A DNA stretch of 64,000 bases from Escallonia rubra (taxonomy: Eukaryota > Streptophyta > Magnoliopsida > Escalloniales > Escalloniaceae). Made by a program: the position numbers and the translations under genes. The stretch spans positions 992,001 to 1,056,000 of the forward strand of contig JAVXUO010001427.1 of the NCBI GenBank assembly GCA_033065855.1. The letters run 5' to 3'. Below the pieces are notes generated by a model, which had not been told where the DNA came from, searched no databases, and was given only the letters and a program-made list of their open reading frames with translations. Shown here piece by piece: positions 20,801 through 32,506 of the stretch; position 1 is the stretch's first letter, and each line of letters opens with the position of its first letter.

Positions 20801-23017
20801 AGGGGTTTCTGTATTACTTCTTGTCTTGATGGGAGGCGTGTTTTTCTGTCAAAGAAATAAAGTGGTCACTGTCAAGCCTTGGGCCACGGGATTAAGTGGG
20901 CAGCTGCAGAAAGCATTTGTAACTGGTAAATATTCCCATATGTTTATCTACTTAGGATGCCCGAAGGGCGAAGGACGTGCTATATAACGTTTTTTTCCTA
21001 GGATTACGAAAAACCTGATATACCTTATTCCTACGAGTTATGAACTGAACTTGCATCTCTGAATCTGTCATTCAATAAGTTCGTTCCTATGCTGGAGATG
21101 TAAATGTGATCTTATTCTTCTTGTCAGGCCTCAGTACATCTAAGCTAGAAACAGTTTTTTTCTAAGATTCTTGATATTTGATATCGCTTATTTATACGAT
21201 CTTATGAATTGAGCTGGACAATCGAAACCTAGTGTTCTGAAGGAAAATTTAATTCACTAAACTAATGTCTTCATCTGCATCTTAGGTGTGCCAAAGCTTA
21301 AGAGATCAGAACTTGAGACAGCTTGTGAAGATTTCAGCAATGTAATTAGTTCATCATCAGTTGGAACAGTTTACAAAGGGACGTTGTCCAGCGGAGTTGA
21401 AATAGCTGTTGCGTCCATTGCAGTCACATCTGTTAAGGATTGGTCAAAGAATCTGGAAACCAAGTTCAGAAAGAAGGTAAATTAAGAACTATTTCCCGTG
21501 ATATTGTGTTACACTTTCAAGTTCATTGGGTCCCTGATTTTCGTTCTATTATGATTTCAGATTGACTTGTTATCGAAGGTGAACCATAAAAATTTCGTGA
21601 ACCTGATCGGGTATTGCGAGGAAGAGGAGCCTTTCACTAGAATGATGGTGTTCGAGTATGCCCCTAATGGAACACTATTTGAGCATTTACACAGTGAGTC
21701 CTTAAAATATTTCCCAACTCTTTAAATAGAACTTTGTACTGTTGCATAATTTTGCTGATTAACTGTTGATTAGTCTATTAAACGGAAAACAATCTTGAGT
21801 GGCAGTTTGACCATTGTTATTGTGGTGTATGAGCCTGGGCTTGATGGATACTATATAATGCCTCCAAGATGGTCTTAAATTAACTGGTTGAATGCATATT
21901 TCCATGGTTTGACTTTCTAGTTGCAGTCTCAGAAGTATGAATTCTCTCTGGACTTCCTAAAGTAGAAGATTAACTTCACTGTAGTTTTCCTTAGGGTTTG
22001 GTTCATTTCATCACCAAGATGACTTGGTCTACATCGACTTGTTTGATTGTGAAAATCAAGTTCACATATTGGAGTTGACAATATGTGTGCGCATGTGAGA
22101 GAGAGAGACAGACAGACAGAGACAGAGACAGATCTGAGTGTTTCTTTTTCATGCTGATAAAATCATGTAAAAAAGGGGGAAAGACATACTGGAATATGCA
22201 GCCAAATTTTTATTGTGGTTGAGTTCATAATTGTCCATTTGAGGACATGCACTTACCTAAAGCAATCTGCGAAGAGTATGAACGAGGGGAATATATAGAT
22301 ATAAAGGGTGCGTAGTCCTCTTATCTTTGTACGCTTCAGATATACCCTTTCATGCTTGTAAGAACTTGTGTGCCCTGTCTGAGAATCTAATTTCTACTAT
22401 GTCTGATTGTGTCGTGTCTCACTGGCTAAGTAATCTAATGTCCTGCAGTAAAAGAAGCAGAGCACTTAGATTGGGGGATGCGGATGAGGATTATCATGGG
22501 CATGGCGTACTGCCTTGAGCACATGCACCAATTGACGCCTCCCATAACACACAAGCATCTGAACTCATCTGCTGTGCATCTCACCGAGGATTATGCAGCT
22601 AAACTATCTGATTTTGGTCTGTGGAATGAGATTGCTGCAATAGACACAGAAGAATCTTGTCCAGAAAGTAACATCTACGCTTTTGGTGTTTTATTGTTCG
22701 AGATGATGACTGGCAGGCTCCCTTACTCTGTGGACAGTGGCTCACTCAATGACTGGGCATCGGACTATTTGAGCGGGAAACAACCCCTCGGTGAAATGGT
22801 CGACCCCACTTTGGATTCCTTCCAAACTGAGCAGCTTGAGAAAATCGGTGAAGTGATAAAATCTTGTGTCCATCCTGGCCTGAGACTGAGACCTGGAATG
22901 AACGAAGTCGCCGCAAGGCTTAGAGAGATTACATATATAGGTCCTGATGCAGCAATTCCGAAACTCTCTCCTCTTTGGTGGGCAGAGCTAGAGATTATAT
23001 CTACCGAAGCCAACTGA
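17877..23017 (+). CDS. LRR receptor-like pseudokinase (At3g56050/At2g40270 type, MRH1/MDIS family), nine exons
   Basis: Exons: 17877-17982, 18354-18492, 19566-19637, 19761-19904, 19991-20131, 20483-20925, 21286-21476, 21561-21693 and 22449-23017, giving 645 residues. Order: signal peptide (1 to about 30); LRR N-cap (SLNDEGLALLRFRDRV...DPCLWHGIEC); about four LRRs (LCLGGTLAPDLGNL; ILRNNSFCGIIPEEIG; LDLGCNNFSGPLPSDLG; LLDNNELFGSISPEL); a Ser/Pro-rich stalk (about 224-294); one membrane span (about 299-322); kinase-like domain (about 352-633). The kinase is probably dead: the glycine loop is SSSVGTVYKG, the invariant VAIK lysine is missing (EIAVASI, near 391), HRD is HKH (491-493) and the catalytic-loop Asn is Ala (HKHLNSSAVHL). 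DFG is kept (LSDFGLWNE). It probably acts as a co-receptor or scaffold at the plasma membrane; relatives function in root hairs and pollen-tube guidance. Intron 8 (755 bp) holds a microsatellite. Confidence 0.87.
20562..20640 (+). repeat. Short tandem coding repeat in the Ser/Pro stalk of the pseudokinase
   Basis: The unit CCATCTCCATCACCATCAAC plus ATCAGCACC occurs twice in tandem, interspersed with CCATCTCCATCA steps. It encodes alternating SPSPSPS and TSAPS blocks. The stalk is likely O-glycosylated on hydroxyproline, as in arabinogalactan-type modules, and its length is likely to vary between alleles. Confidence 0.7.
22095..22132 (+). repeat. GA/GACA microsatellite in intron 8 of the pseudokinase gene
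   Basis: A run of GA steps followed by GACA and GAGACA units. Simple-sequence DNA, intronic, no coding role. Confidence 0.85.
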
Positions 23018-24113
23018 GTTTGCCCTTCTTTTCTTCTGTTTCCATCCTTGGTGAGGCACAAAAAAGGATTGTCGGAACTGTTTGCAGCTTGTATTTAAAC
23101 TAGGGACCTGGTACCTGTACATAAAAAGCAAAGGGAAAAGCTGGTGAATATGGTTTGTTTCAGTTTTTAAATTAGGCCGAGAAAAAGGATTACACTTGTA
23201 ATTTATAGTTACAGAAACTTTCAAAATGAAGAAGTTTCGAATCGTTATCTTGTTACCCATTTTCCGTCTCGTGGCTTATGTGGCAATCCTAACTGCAACA
23301 TGTGAATTAAATTTTTCACGATTGGCCATATGTATTTTGCTTCGCTTTTAATAGGCTTGTACGAGAGAGAGAAATTTCACATCGGATAAATATTTGATAA
23401 TATATTTTAATATAAAGCCTTGTGGGCTTTTTCTTTCATTGTTAATTAGTTTTGAGTTAAATACTTTTAAATGTTTGATTTAAGTTGTAAGAAAGCAAAA
23501 TAAACAACCAAGAGAAAAATCATTTACAACAGTGTATCTCCATGAGCAAAGCCAGGAATGGCACATGAAAATAAATAAGGGTAATTAGGCACTGTTCCTA
23601 ACTTGTAAAAAACATTAGTCTGTGTCGGGATAGTGCCATGTGGCACTATGGCATATAAAAATGTTATTCATCTTGTGTGTGATCTTGCTTCTACTCTATC
23701 TTCGTCATGTGTGATCTTATTTTTAATCTAACGCTTAAAAAAAGCACGCTGTGTATGGTTTTGCCCCTAATCTCGTATATCTTCTAATCTAATGGTTCTA
23801 AGGAGAACGTCGTGTGATAATAGTTCGGAGTCTCTTCATCTAAGAGGAGCAAAGCACGTCGTAGATTCTTTTTCCATGCTGCCCTCTCATCGTGAACCCA
23901 AGTCAGACTAGAAATTTTCATGTTGTTGGATACAATAAACTGCCACCTCTTACAAAACCCAACCATACCAGAATATAATAACATCAAACATTGGAGGTGG
24001 CCTTCACGTCAACAATCATTTTAGAGGCTGTGAAATGCAGCTTAGTACAAGTAGTAGACACCACGTCAATCCCAAAATTCAGTACACTCCAAAAGCCATC
24101 GTACCAGCAACAA
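23018..24113. other. 3' flank of the pseudokinase and upstream region of the Ole e 1-like gene
   Basis: The first 250 bases should be the pseudokinase 3' UTR. The rest is AT-rich with no gene recognised. A small palindromic piece, GTGCCATGTGGCAC, sits at 23632-23645. Confidence 0.5.
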
Positions 24114-24122
24114 CTATATATA
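24114..24122 (+). promoter_or_regulatory. TATA box of the Ole e 1-like gene
   Basis: CTATATATA lies 74 bases before the ATG at 24196, as expected for a compact plant promoter with a leader of roughly 45 nt. No other TATA-like sequence is as close. Confidence 0.6.
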
Positions 24123-24195
24123 CCACACCATGCAATGCTTCATCCACACAACAATCTTCTCGAGTTTCTAGAGCTTCAGTTGTCCCTTAGATAAG

Positions 24196-24729
24196 ATGGC
24201 AGGCACCCAGCTCACTATCTTCGTCTCCTTGCTCCTGCTTTCCTTTGCCTTGGCGTATGTCACCGCCTCCGAAGATCTTGAAACGAAAAATCTGGACAAG
24301 CATGTCCACGTGGTGGTTGAAGGAATGGTGTACTGCCAGAGCTGTGAACGCTCCGGAACATGGTCTCTGACGGGAGCTGAACCCATCCCCGCGGCTAAAG
24401 TTAGTGTCATCTGCAAAGACCACAAGAATAGAGTCAGCTACTACAAGGCATTTGAAACTGATCCACATGGATATTTCTACGCAGAGCTGGACGGATTCAA
24501 GATGGGCCACTACTTCTTGGACCATCCCCTCCACGCATGCAAGGTGAAACTGGTTTCATCCCCTCTTGAAAGCTGCAACCTTCTCACCAATGTTAACTAT
24601 GGACTAAATGGTTCCCCACTTCGTTACGAGAACAAGTGGATATCCGGAGAGCATTATGAAGCTGTGATTTACGCATCCGGCCCCTTGGCTTTTCGTCCAG
24701 CTCAATGCACTCCCAGCACACCACACTAA
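24196..24729 (+). CDS. Pollen Ole e 1 / extensin-family secreted protein
   Basis: An intronless gene for 177 residues. A clear signal peptide (MAGTQLTIFVSLLLLSFALA, cleavage near VTA-SE) precedes an Ole e 1 domain from about 36 to 145. The family cysteine pattern is present: six cysteines, in YCQSC, VICKD, HACKV, ESCNL and AQCTP. Typical segments are VVEGMVYCQSCERSG, AKVSVICKDHKNRV, DPHGYFYAEL and NYGLNGSPLRYENK. Members are secreted and act in the cell wall; some are pollen allergens and others work in root hairs. From memory the synteny points to Arabidopsis At5g05500 (MOP10), but that rests on neighbours rather than a tested alignment. The ATG at 24196 is the only one that yields the signal peptide. 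Confidence 0.85.
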   Translation: MAGTQLTIFVSLLLLSFALAYVTASEDLETKNLDKHVHVVVEGMVYCQSCERSGTWSLTGAEPIPAAKVSVICKDHKNRVSYYKAFETDPHGYFYAELDGFKMGHYFLDHPLHACKVKLVSSPLESCNLLTNVNYGLNGSPLRYENKWISGEHYEAVIYASGPLAFRPAQCTPSTPH

Positions 24730-25176
24730 TTTGACTACCGTTTATCCTTACTCCTGATGAGTTTCTATTGTTTTTTCCATTTTTCTTTTTTGCCATTGCG
24801 TTCAGTATCGATTCAAGCCTACCAGCAATCTTGAGGGCTGATGAACTCCTCTTGTTTTTGCGTTGTTTCCTGTCTCTTCCTGTTTACTGTCTAATCTGTT
24901 ACTATTTATTCTAATTCTTACATGTTATTCACCTCCCACTGCTTCATGAGCCTGTTTCTGGATTTTTCTTTACTTAATCATGTTATAAACATACTGTTAC
25001 AGGCCTAAACAATTCGGTTCTTCCATCAACTGGAATATTATGTGATAGCACACCCATCAGAAATAAGCATACACCCGCATACAATATGGTGCAAATATGT
25101 AGACCAGATAATAAAACAATCAAACGAAGATTTAAGTTTATTTCTTATCAAGGCGCAAATAGTCCTTACCATGTTC
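24730..25176. other. Convergent 3' flanks of the Ole e 1-like and BMF3 genes
   Basis: Short intergenic space holding both 3' UTRs. A T-rich stretch follows the Ole e 1-like stop. Nothing else is seen. Confidence 0.6.
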
Positions 25177-28100
25177 TTAGAAGTCCATAGGCATGCCAAA
25201 CATCTTATTTATTTCATCCATTGCCTCCTTTGTGCAAATGGTTGGCTCAAACAAATCAGTTTCCCTTCTGGTGGATGAACTTGGCTGGAACTTCTGTTGT
25301 TGGCAGTCCATGTCATCATCAGGAAGTATCAAAAATGTACTGCAGTCTCTCTTCCCGTCCACTATTTTGTTCTGCTTCTTCTTTCTGCTTTTCCTTGCAA
25401 ATTCTATCGGCTTTCCAAACATGTTATTAATATCATCCATAGCCTCTTTCAAATTAACCGTGGGCTCTACTAGGCCATGATGGCAAACATTTTCCACCTC
25501 TGGCTCGTCCGAAATGGTCGACCCCACAAACCGATAAACAACTGTATCCTCTCTACCTGTCACTTGTTGAGGTCTCTCCACATCTAGATCTTCCACACAT
25601 TCTGATGGAAGATCCTTTGAATTTACAGATACGAAAGCATTAATCTGCCCACCAGAAACAGTGGCACCTTTTGTCACTTTTTGAACCTTTCTGTGCTTAG
25701 AGTTGTCTTTCTCGTGGCTTCCACCTTCAATCATATTATTTTCCTCATCACTGGTATATATTTGAAGTGGCTCTTGCAGAGGCTGATGAGTTTCAGGTCT
25801 CTTGTGCTGCGGCAGCGAAAAACACTTCTCCAACTTTTTGTTTGATGATCCAACCCCATTATCTAAGTCGTCATCAATGAACACCTCAAATTCATTATCC
25901 CTGCTCTTGTCAGATTTGGGCTGGCTTCTATGTGATCTCCCGCCAGTAATTGCTGGCTCCAAAGGTTCTCGAAACATGCTATTAATGGCATTCATGGCGT
26001 CCTTAGTGTTGATTGTTGGTTCCACGAGACCATGATGGCATGCATCTTCTGCCTCAGGCTTTCCAACAATTGCAGTATCTACAAACTTGACAACTACTGT
26101 ATCATCACCAGAAAACTTTCTAGCTTCGTCTGATTTTGCTTCACTACTATTTTTTCGGTTGACATAGTTTTTGCATCCAATATCTTCCATATATCCCTTC
26201 TTAATGGATAAATTACCAACATTATCCCGATTTGTGGCAACCCCAAAATGGGTAGATTCCTTCTTTGGCATGTTATTCTCAGTCCTGTGTGCTATGGCTG
26301 CCTTGTTCTCAATACTTTCAAGCTTAGGTTGTCTTCTAGGTAATGATTTCTCGGTCCAGCTTCCTGTGGACCTACCTTTAACTTTGCATACGTTATCGTT
26401 GTTTTCTTTGTCATCGTCACGATTATCAGGGATGCTCCCTGTACATGGAGGCCTGGAAGATCTCCCTCCCTGGCGCTGCAGGACACCTACCCATGGTTAG
26501 ATCATGAAGGACTTCAAGTGACAATTAAGTACATCTTAATGCAAGAAATGATCAAAGCACAACCTGAACTCTTTTGTTTTTGTGCCGCTCCATGCGATGA
26601 AGAAATTGCTCAAATGATTTTTGCAACTCGTTAACAGGCTCTGCAAGGCTGTTCAATAGTTAATTAGAGGTGAGTATGGTTATAATTAAACCGTGTTTCG
26701 TGTTACTGTGTGCAATTTGATATCCTCGTATGTTAGATACTCAAAGTCTCTGACGGAAAGTTGAACAGAATCATAGTCAGACAACGCATTAAAAGATTGG
26801 TTTGCTTAGCATCATCTAATACGGGATTATGTATATTGTTTCAAAGAGAGCACTACACTCGAACACCCACAATTTAAGATGAGCATGAGCATGCAAAAAT
26901 GTGAACGAACAAATCAAACATCACCGAGAATGCCTTCAACCCAAGTACGCAAAATAATAAAAAAGAATCCCCCTTCAATGATTGGACAACCTAAGTGGCA
27001 AAGGTCAACCTGGTGCCATCTCATGCTCAAGTAGGTTCCAATTAGGTAAACGTGTTAAAATTTTACGTTAAGCCAGTTTTGAAAATTCTTTATCCATGTC
27101 ATCCTTAAGCCAACTCCTTAATGTAAAAACACTATACAGCACAACTTTTCTGAGGGGTGAGCGACTCTAGCACTTACAAGAGCCTCAGAAATGGAAGTTG
27201 GCATACATAGACACTTGTAGAAATACAGATTTGGAATCCGGAAGGGAAATCCTAAAATATATTGCTCGACGTATATAGGTAATCACATCCTGGTCAAAAT
27301 TCAATTAGTTCACCCATAGAGCATGAAGAGCTAGTATTAGAACAAAGAAATGGCAAGGAAGGTATGACACTCAAACTGTTTAAGGTGCTGAAGTCTTTTG
27401 ATGGTAAAAATCAAGAGCATCATGTGTTCAACACCAGGTCTAGAAAGGGACATCAAGAAGATTAGGCCAGCAGAGACTGGTGAAGGCAGCAATTTACGCA
27501 CATTAAGCGATAGGCAAATGCATGACGTGCCAATGCAATCTTATTTCTGGAATCAGAAGGCAGCTGCTAAGCATAATAAATGTATAGTACTAAATTACTG
27601 ACTTCTTCACCCCCAAATGGTACATCTTCTCAGCCTCTTCGAACTTCTTCACCTTCTCGTAGTAAAGAGCATATGCCTGATAAAACAATGCTCTCTTCAT
27701 CCCTATATGATGTGCCTCCATGGTTCCCAAAACTGCTCCTGGATCATTGACAAAGTCCATCTACGCAAGCAGCAAAATAGTTTCCTTAAACATCTTTTTA
27801 AATGCTAAAAACGTACACGGAAGTAAAAGAAGAGGAAAGCTTAGAGTCCCATTCGAAAATCAAGTCGAACTCAATAAACTCAAACTAGTTAGTCTTATCT
27901 TAGAAATGAAATGAAACTTCATCATTTCTTGGCTCACAAAAAAATGAGCCATTTAAGTAATGACATTAATAGTGTACTTATACAGTTTAGGGAACCAATA
28001 ACAGGAAGGTCCATCTCGACACTTATATATGCATGTCTACACCTCATTTTGATGTTGTAGTTTTAGCGACAAATAAGGACGTGAAAAGGCACGAATGTGC

Positions 28101-28643
28101 CTGTCGCGACCACTAAAAAATCAATTAAAATGTGGTTGTTGCACTTTTTACAAACAATAGATTATTTGTACTCTTATACCTGCTCGCGCCTCGCGGCAGC
28201 CAAAACCCAATTGGAAAATAAACACAAAATGCTAAACAAATCAAACATGAGAGACCTGCAATCAAATGAAAATGATGGGTGGAACCAATGACTTACCAGT
28301 TGTAACCAAACGCGAAGATAGCGTAGATCGTTGGCGTAACGCCGGTCTGTCTGGAAGGTCTGAGCACACTTCTGGAGGAAACGAGGGAGTTTCTCTTTGA
28401 GAAGCTGCGTAGGGAGGGACTCTCTCATCTTCTTTATCCCGCTGTGACAACATCAATTGATAAAAATGGATATACACGTTGAAAATGAGATTTGAGATGC
28501 AGAAGAAAAATGGGAGAGCAATGGTTTTTGTGTTGTTATTGTACTTACCGGAGCCATGGGAGAAGAGGGTCTCTGCCGGAATAAGCTTTGATTTCGGAGA
28601 TCAGTGAGGCAAAAAGATTGTTGTACAAAGTGTTATTCGCCAT
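25177..28643 (-). CDS. BMF3: BUB1/MAD3-family spindle checkpoint protein, BMF3 type, five exons
   Basis: Exons in order of transcription: 28549-28643, 28297-28441, 27603-27760, 26564-26648 and 25177-26475. They sum to 1782 bases (593 residues), with phases that fit. Residues 1 to about 160 form the Mad3/BUB1 homology region (TPR-like fold): DPLLPWLRGIKKMRESLP, RFLQKCAQTFQTDRRYAND, LRYLRVWLQLMDFVNDPG, GMKRALFYQAYALYYEKVK, KFEEAEKMYHLGVKN, LAEPVNELQKSFEQFLHRM. There is no kinase domain. A KEN box (DDDKENND, 184-186), recognised by the anaphase-promoting complex, lies at the start of the last exon. The C-terminal part has a threefold motif, EPT-[IV]-x-x-K-[DE]-AM-x-x-IN-x-MF, near 312, 497 and 570. 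The N terminus matches what I recall of At5g05510 (BMF3) rather than BUBR1/BMF2, which begins with a KEN-bearing segment. BMF proteins act at kinetochores to delay anaphase. Intron 3 (954 bp) is the longest. Confidence 0.82.
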
Positions 28644-28951
28644 GGGAGACCTGATGTCAGAACTTGCAAGAGTGGCCCATACATGGAGAGGTGCCAATGC
28701 GAGATTCAAACAAGACCTAATTTTGAATTTGGTATGGGCGCTCTCTCCTTTCTTATTTTTTCAATTAAGCTTTTCTTGGTTAATTGCTAGTTTACCCCCC
28801 TCACATATGGATGCTAGCAAAATTACCTTCTAAATAAATTTAATAGCAAAATTCTTCACCACATATGACAGAAATACTACCCGTTATTCAGCTCCAGCGG
28901 CAGCCATCAAGTCGAATGTACTCGCAGCAGCACATGCCGCCATAAAGTTTA

Positions 28952-30331
28952 GGGGTAAATGTACTTTGCTCCCCTATACTTCCAGCGTTATGCAATATGG
29001 TACCCCTCACTTTGAAAACTTCTACTAAACCTACCTCCACTATCGGAAAGTGGGCGCATTAACCAAATCCGTTACGGAGATATTAAAAAGACATCATTAC
29101 CCTCTTGTTTTTCTTTTAATTACTTTATTTCAGGCATTCATTAAATATAAAAATTATAGGGGCCTAAAGTGCAACTTTTACCCACCGTCAATCTCTCATT
29201 CATTCACCACCGCAGCGCCGCACAGTTAACCCACCATGAAAACTACCATCTCCAAGAAGTCTGCCACCGCAAACAACCAACTCTAACAAACTCACCACCA
29301 CAAACCACCGTCGTCAACAGGCCCACCACTTCCCACTATAATCAATAAACCCACCACAAGACCACCGCCAATAACCCCACCACCTGAAACCTCCATTTTC
29401 CGATTGCCCACCACCATTTTCCATCGTTGCCAACAATACCACCATAAAAAAAATCTCCTAATCCCAACCTCAATCCCATTATAAAAAAATAAAATAAAAA
29501 CTCTCTTGATATGCCAACCTCACTGCAAAAACTCTCCACCATCCTTTCTTCACATTTCTGCATCTTCTCCCTATTTTCTCGGCTCAGGTGAGCTCTAGCA
29601 AAGTGGGTGGTGGTGGAAATTGATGAAATGGGTAGCAGTGACCGTATGTTCTTCAAGTTCAGGGCAGTGGACTGGAAGTTGTGGTGGAAACCACGGGCAA
29701 CGCATTAGAGGAAGGTGGTTAGGCGTGGGTAGGGGTGGGTGGTGGCATGAACTCACCGCTGCTGTCGTCCAGGCTCGCCCGTCATTCTTTTGCCCCCGCC
29801 ACAGCCAATTGGTTGGTGGCCTTGGTGGTGCTCCTTAAGTGAGCCGTTGGTGATGGATATGGCTTTGATGACCTAGATTCGTGATGACAATGGAGGCGTT
29901 AGCGGTAATTCAATGGTGGCGTGACGGCAGCAGAGATCCTTGTAGTAGCAATGGCGGCAGAGATCTCCTTTAGCAGAGGACGGTGGCCGCATTTTGGGGT
30001 GGGAGCAGAGAGAAAAGAGAGGAATAGGAAAGAGAAAATATATTAGGGTTAGGTTTTTCTAGTGAAATGACAAAATCACCCTTAAAAAAATTTAGTTTTA
30101 TGCCACTTGAAAGGGCATTTAGGTAAATGAATTGCTAATTTAAAAAAGGGTATATTAGTATATACCCTGGATTTCAAAGTATTCCCGCTTAAAAACATAG
30201 TTAAGTTGGAAGGAAACCGTCTAATGCGCCCATTTTCCGATAGTGGAGGTAGGTTTAGTATAAGTTTTCAAAGTGAAGGGTGCCATATTGCATAACGCTG
30301 AAAGTACAGGGGGGCAAAGTGCATTTACCCC
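28952..30331. mobile_element. Non-autonomous Mutator-like element (1380 bp) with 110-bp inverted ends and perfect 9-bp target duplication
   Basis: The left terminus 28952-29061 (GGGGTAAATGTACTTTGCTC ... CGGAAAGTGGGCGCATTA) and the right terminus 30222-30331 are inverted copies of 110 bp with few differences. The flanking direct repeat TAAAGTTTA is identical at 28943-28951 and 30332-30340. Long inverted ends with a 9-bp duplication are diagnostic of Mutator-like elements. The interior is non-coding: a CCACCACC-rich part (29190-29420) and a GGTGG-rich part (29600-30000). No transposase was found. It lies 309 bp upstream of the BMF3 start codon, so it may affect that promoter. Similarity of the ends and the intact duplication suggest a recent insertion. 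Confidence 0.92.
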
Positions 30332-30340
30332 TAAAGTTTA

Positions 30341-32506
30341 TTTAGCTAATGTGCACCACTAATTTTTATAAGTTTGGCACGTAACACGCTCTCGACTGTA
30401 TTCGAGCTAAATGCAGCGGAATAGTGACGTGGCATTTATTCTAGGGGTATTTTGGTGGATCATGTCTAATTGGACATTTTACAGGGTTAATTCTTTACAT
30501 TTAAAAGTTAACTCTGTCTTTCACCTCCCATCTCAATCATCATTCGAGACGCCAAGCATCATGCTGGTATTGTTTCCATCACCATTTTCATCCCTCAATC
30601 GGCTCGGGCTCTCCAACCCGGTAATAACCCACCCAATTGAATCCTTGCTTACCCAACCTCACCACCATCTTCCTTCGACCACATAGTCAAGTACTATGGC
30701 ACCATCTACATCTTACTACACCAAAAGTATTGATTGGATTCAAGGCAAGCCCTATAACCAAATCTATAGCAAAGCAAAATAAATTTCAAAATTTGATGAG
30801 GAGTTGGAAATTAAGACTCTGAATCAAACACATGCACACTCCGGCATATAGGCCTTTGACTAACAAATATGCCCCTAAAAAAATGTGTCGTGTCACCATT
30901 TTCGTGATTTTTTTTGTCCAAAATATGGTTGTCAAACTTACCAAACTTAATGGTGCGCATTAGCTAAAAAAAAATTTATGTTGTCATGCGCTACCATGAA
31001 TAAAATTCGGGATAAGAGGCATAATAAACACTATAAAATAAGTGGGTTAAGTTCCCTCCATTTGTCACTTCTTTTCTTTTCCTTTCTTATGAACTCCCTT
31101 TTATCACACACTCTCTTGTAGTGCCCAATCTCCCTCAAAATCACTTGTTCTCTTTCAAAATTTCAAACTCTCTCAATCAACTCTATCATACTCACACCTT
31201 CATTCAATTATTAAACAATATGGCGATCTTGCAATTGCAGCCCTACTTGAGCTTTATCAAGTTGTTCATCAATGGCAGTTTTTCTAGCTGTGAACTACGA
31301 TATTCAGTGAAGATGTCATGGACGGTTGACGATTTGTGAGGAGGTTTTTTTAATGTGACAATGAAAAGGTATAATCTGCATTACTTCTCGAAATTTGGAA
31401 TAAACTTACTGAACAAAAAAGTTAAGCAAAAAAACCAAACTTTGGAGGATAAATATGCAAAAACCATAAATTCCTTTATTCCTTAAAATGCCCTCAAAGC
31501 TATGGGGAATAAATTTGCAAATATGGACTTAATTTTTTATTTATTTAACAAAAGGCGTAATGGTACTATCCCTCCATACACGGGGGGAGAAGTTTGCTAT
31601 TAAAATTTTTTGAGTAATAATTACTTGTTGTAGTTGGGATTGACAATTTCAGAATGCTACAACCAAATTGAGTGAAGTAATGCGTTCACCCGAGTGTGCC
31701 ATAATAAGCATGGATGAGGAAGTTGTGTGTTGCCTCGACTTTCAGTCTATTAGCATTGCAATGTCAAGCATCACACTGAGTTATATGAGTAAACCAAGCT
31801 TTGGGCTCTGTGTCCCACCAGACCACTAAGTTGGATTAAGACATGTTATCATCTTGGGGTGACCTACGGTGTTACCGCCCATAACGGCAGTAGCGAGCCC
31901 ATGAAATATTGGTGTTAGGGTCTCAACGGGAGATAAGCTAAAAGGCCAACGTGAGACGAAGCATTCATGTAGATTGACGCCCATGGCCTGAACACCCCCC
32001 TCCCCCCCCCCCCCCCCCAACGAGGAGATGGAAGAAGGACCTCACTTTCCAAATGACATTATTGGGGTTACCGCCTAGGACGCCTAGGTGCTTAGCGGTC
32101 CCACTTGACTTCCTTGGTCCATTGACTTTGTATAGTGGACTCCTAATGGCCTCAATATATTGATATGCGTACTTGGCCAGAATGAACTACTTCTTAGTAT
32201 AATAGATTGCCGGAAAAAAAAAAAAAAAAACAGAACCTGTTTGGGACTAACTTTTGTTTGGGCCGGACTTAAGCACTATAACATAAGAACTTCAGGAAAC
32301 AAAACAATTCTAGCAAATCCGGAGCCCGTAACCATTAGGCCCACACAAGACTGGTGCACAGCGGAAAGGATGATGCGCCGGGTTGAGTGTCGAATGTCCA
32401 AGGTATAGTTTGGCAGACTGTGCCACCGCTCTCTTTTCCGATTCCCGTGCTTCCAAGTTCCGACCTCCGCTCAACAAATCTCTCGCCGGAACCCTAACGA
32501 ACCTCC
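30341..32506. other. Intergenic region upstream of SAM50, no gene seen
   Basis: AT-rich DNA with a poly-C run at about 31997-32018 and a GCCTAGG-rich patch near 32070-32095 (CGCCTAGGACGCCTAGG). Short frames at 31121-31339 and 31826-32020 have no family features. The last 150 bases should contain the SAM50 promoter and leader. Confidence 0.5.

Noticed and set aside
25193-26500. Plus-strand frames across the last BMF3 exon
   Set aside because: Shadows of the BMF3 coding strand; their apparent similarity to each other comes from the BMF3 internal repeat.
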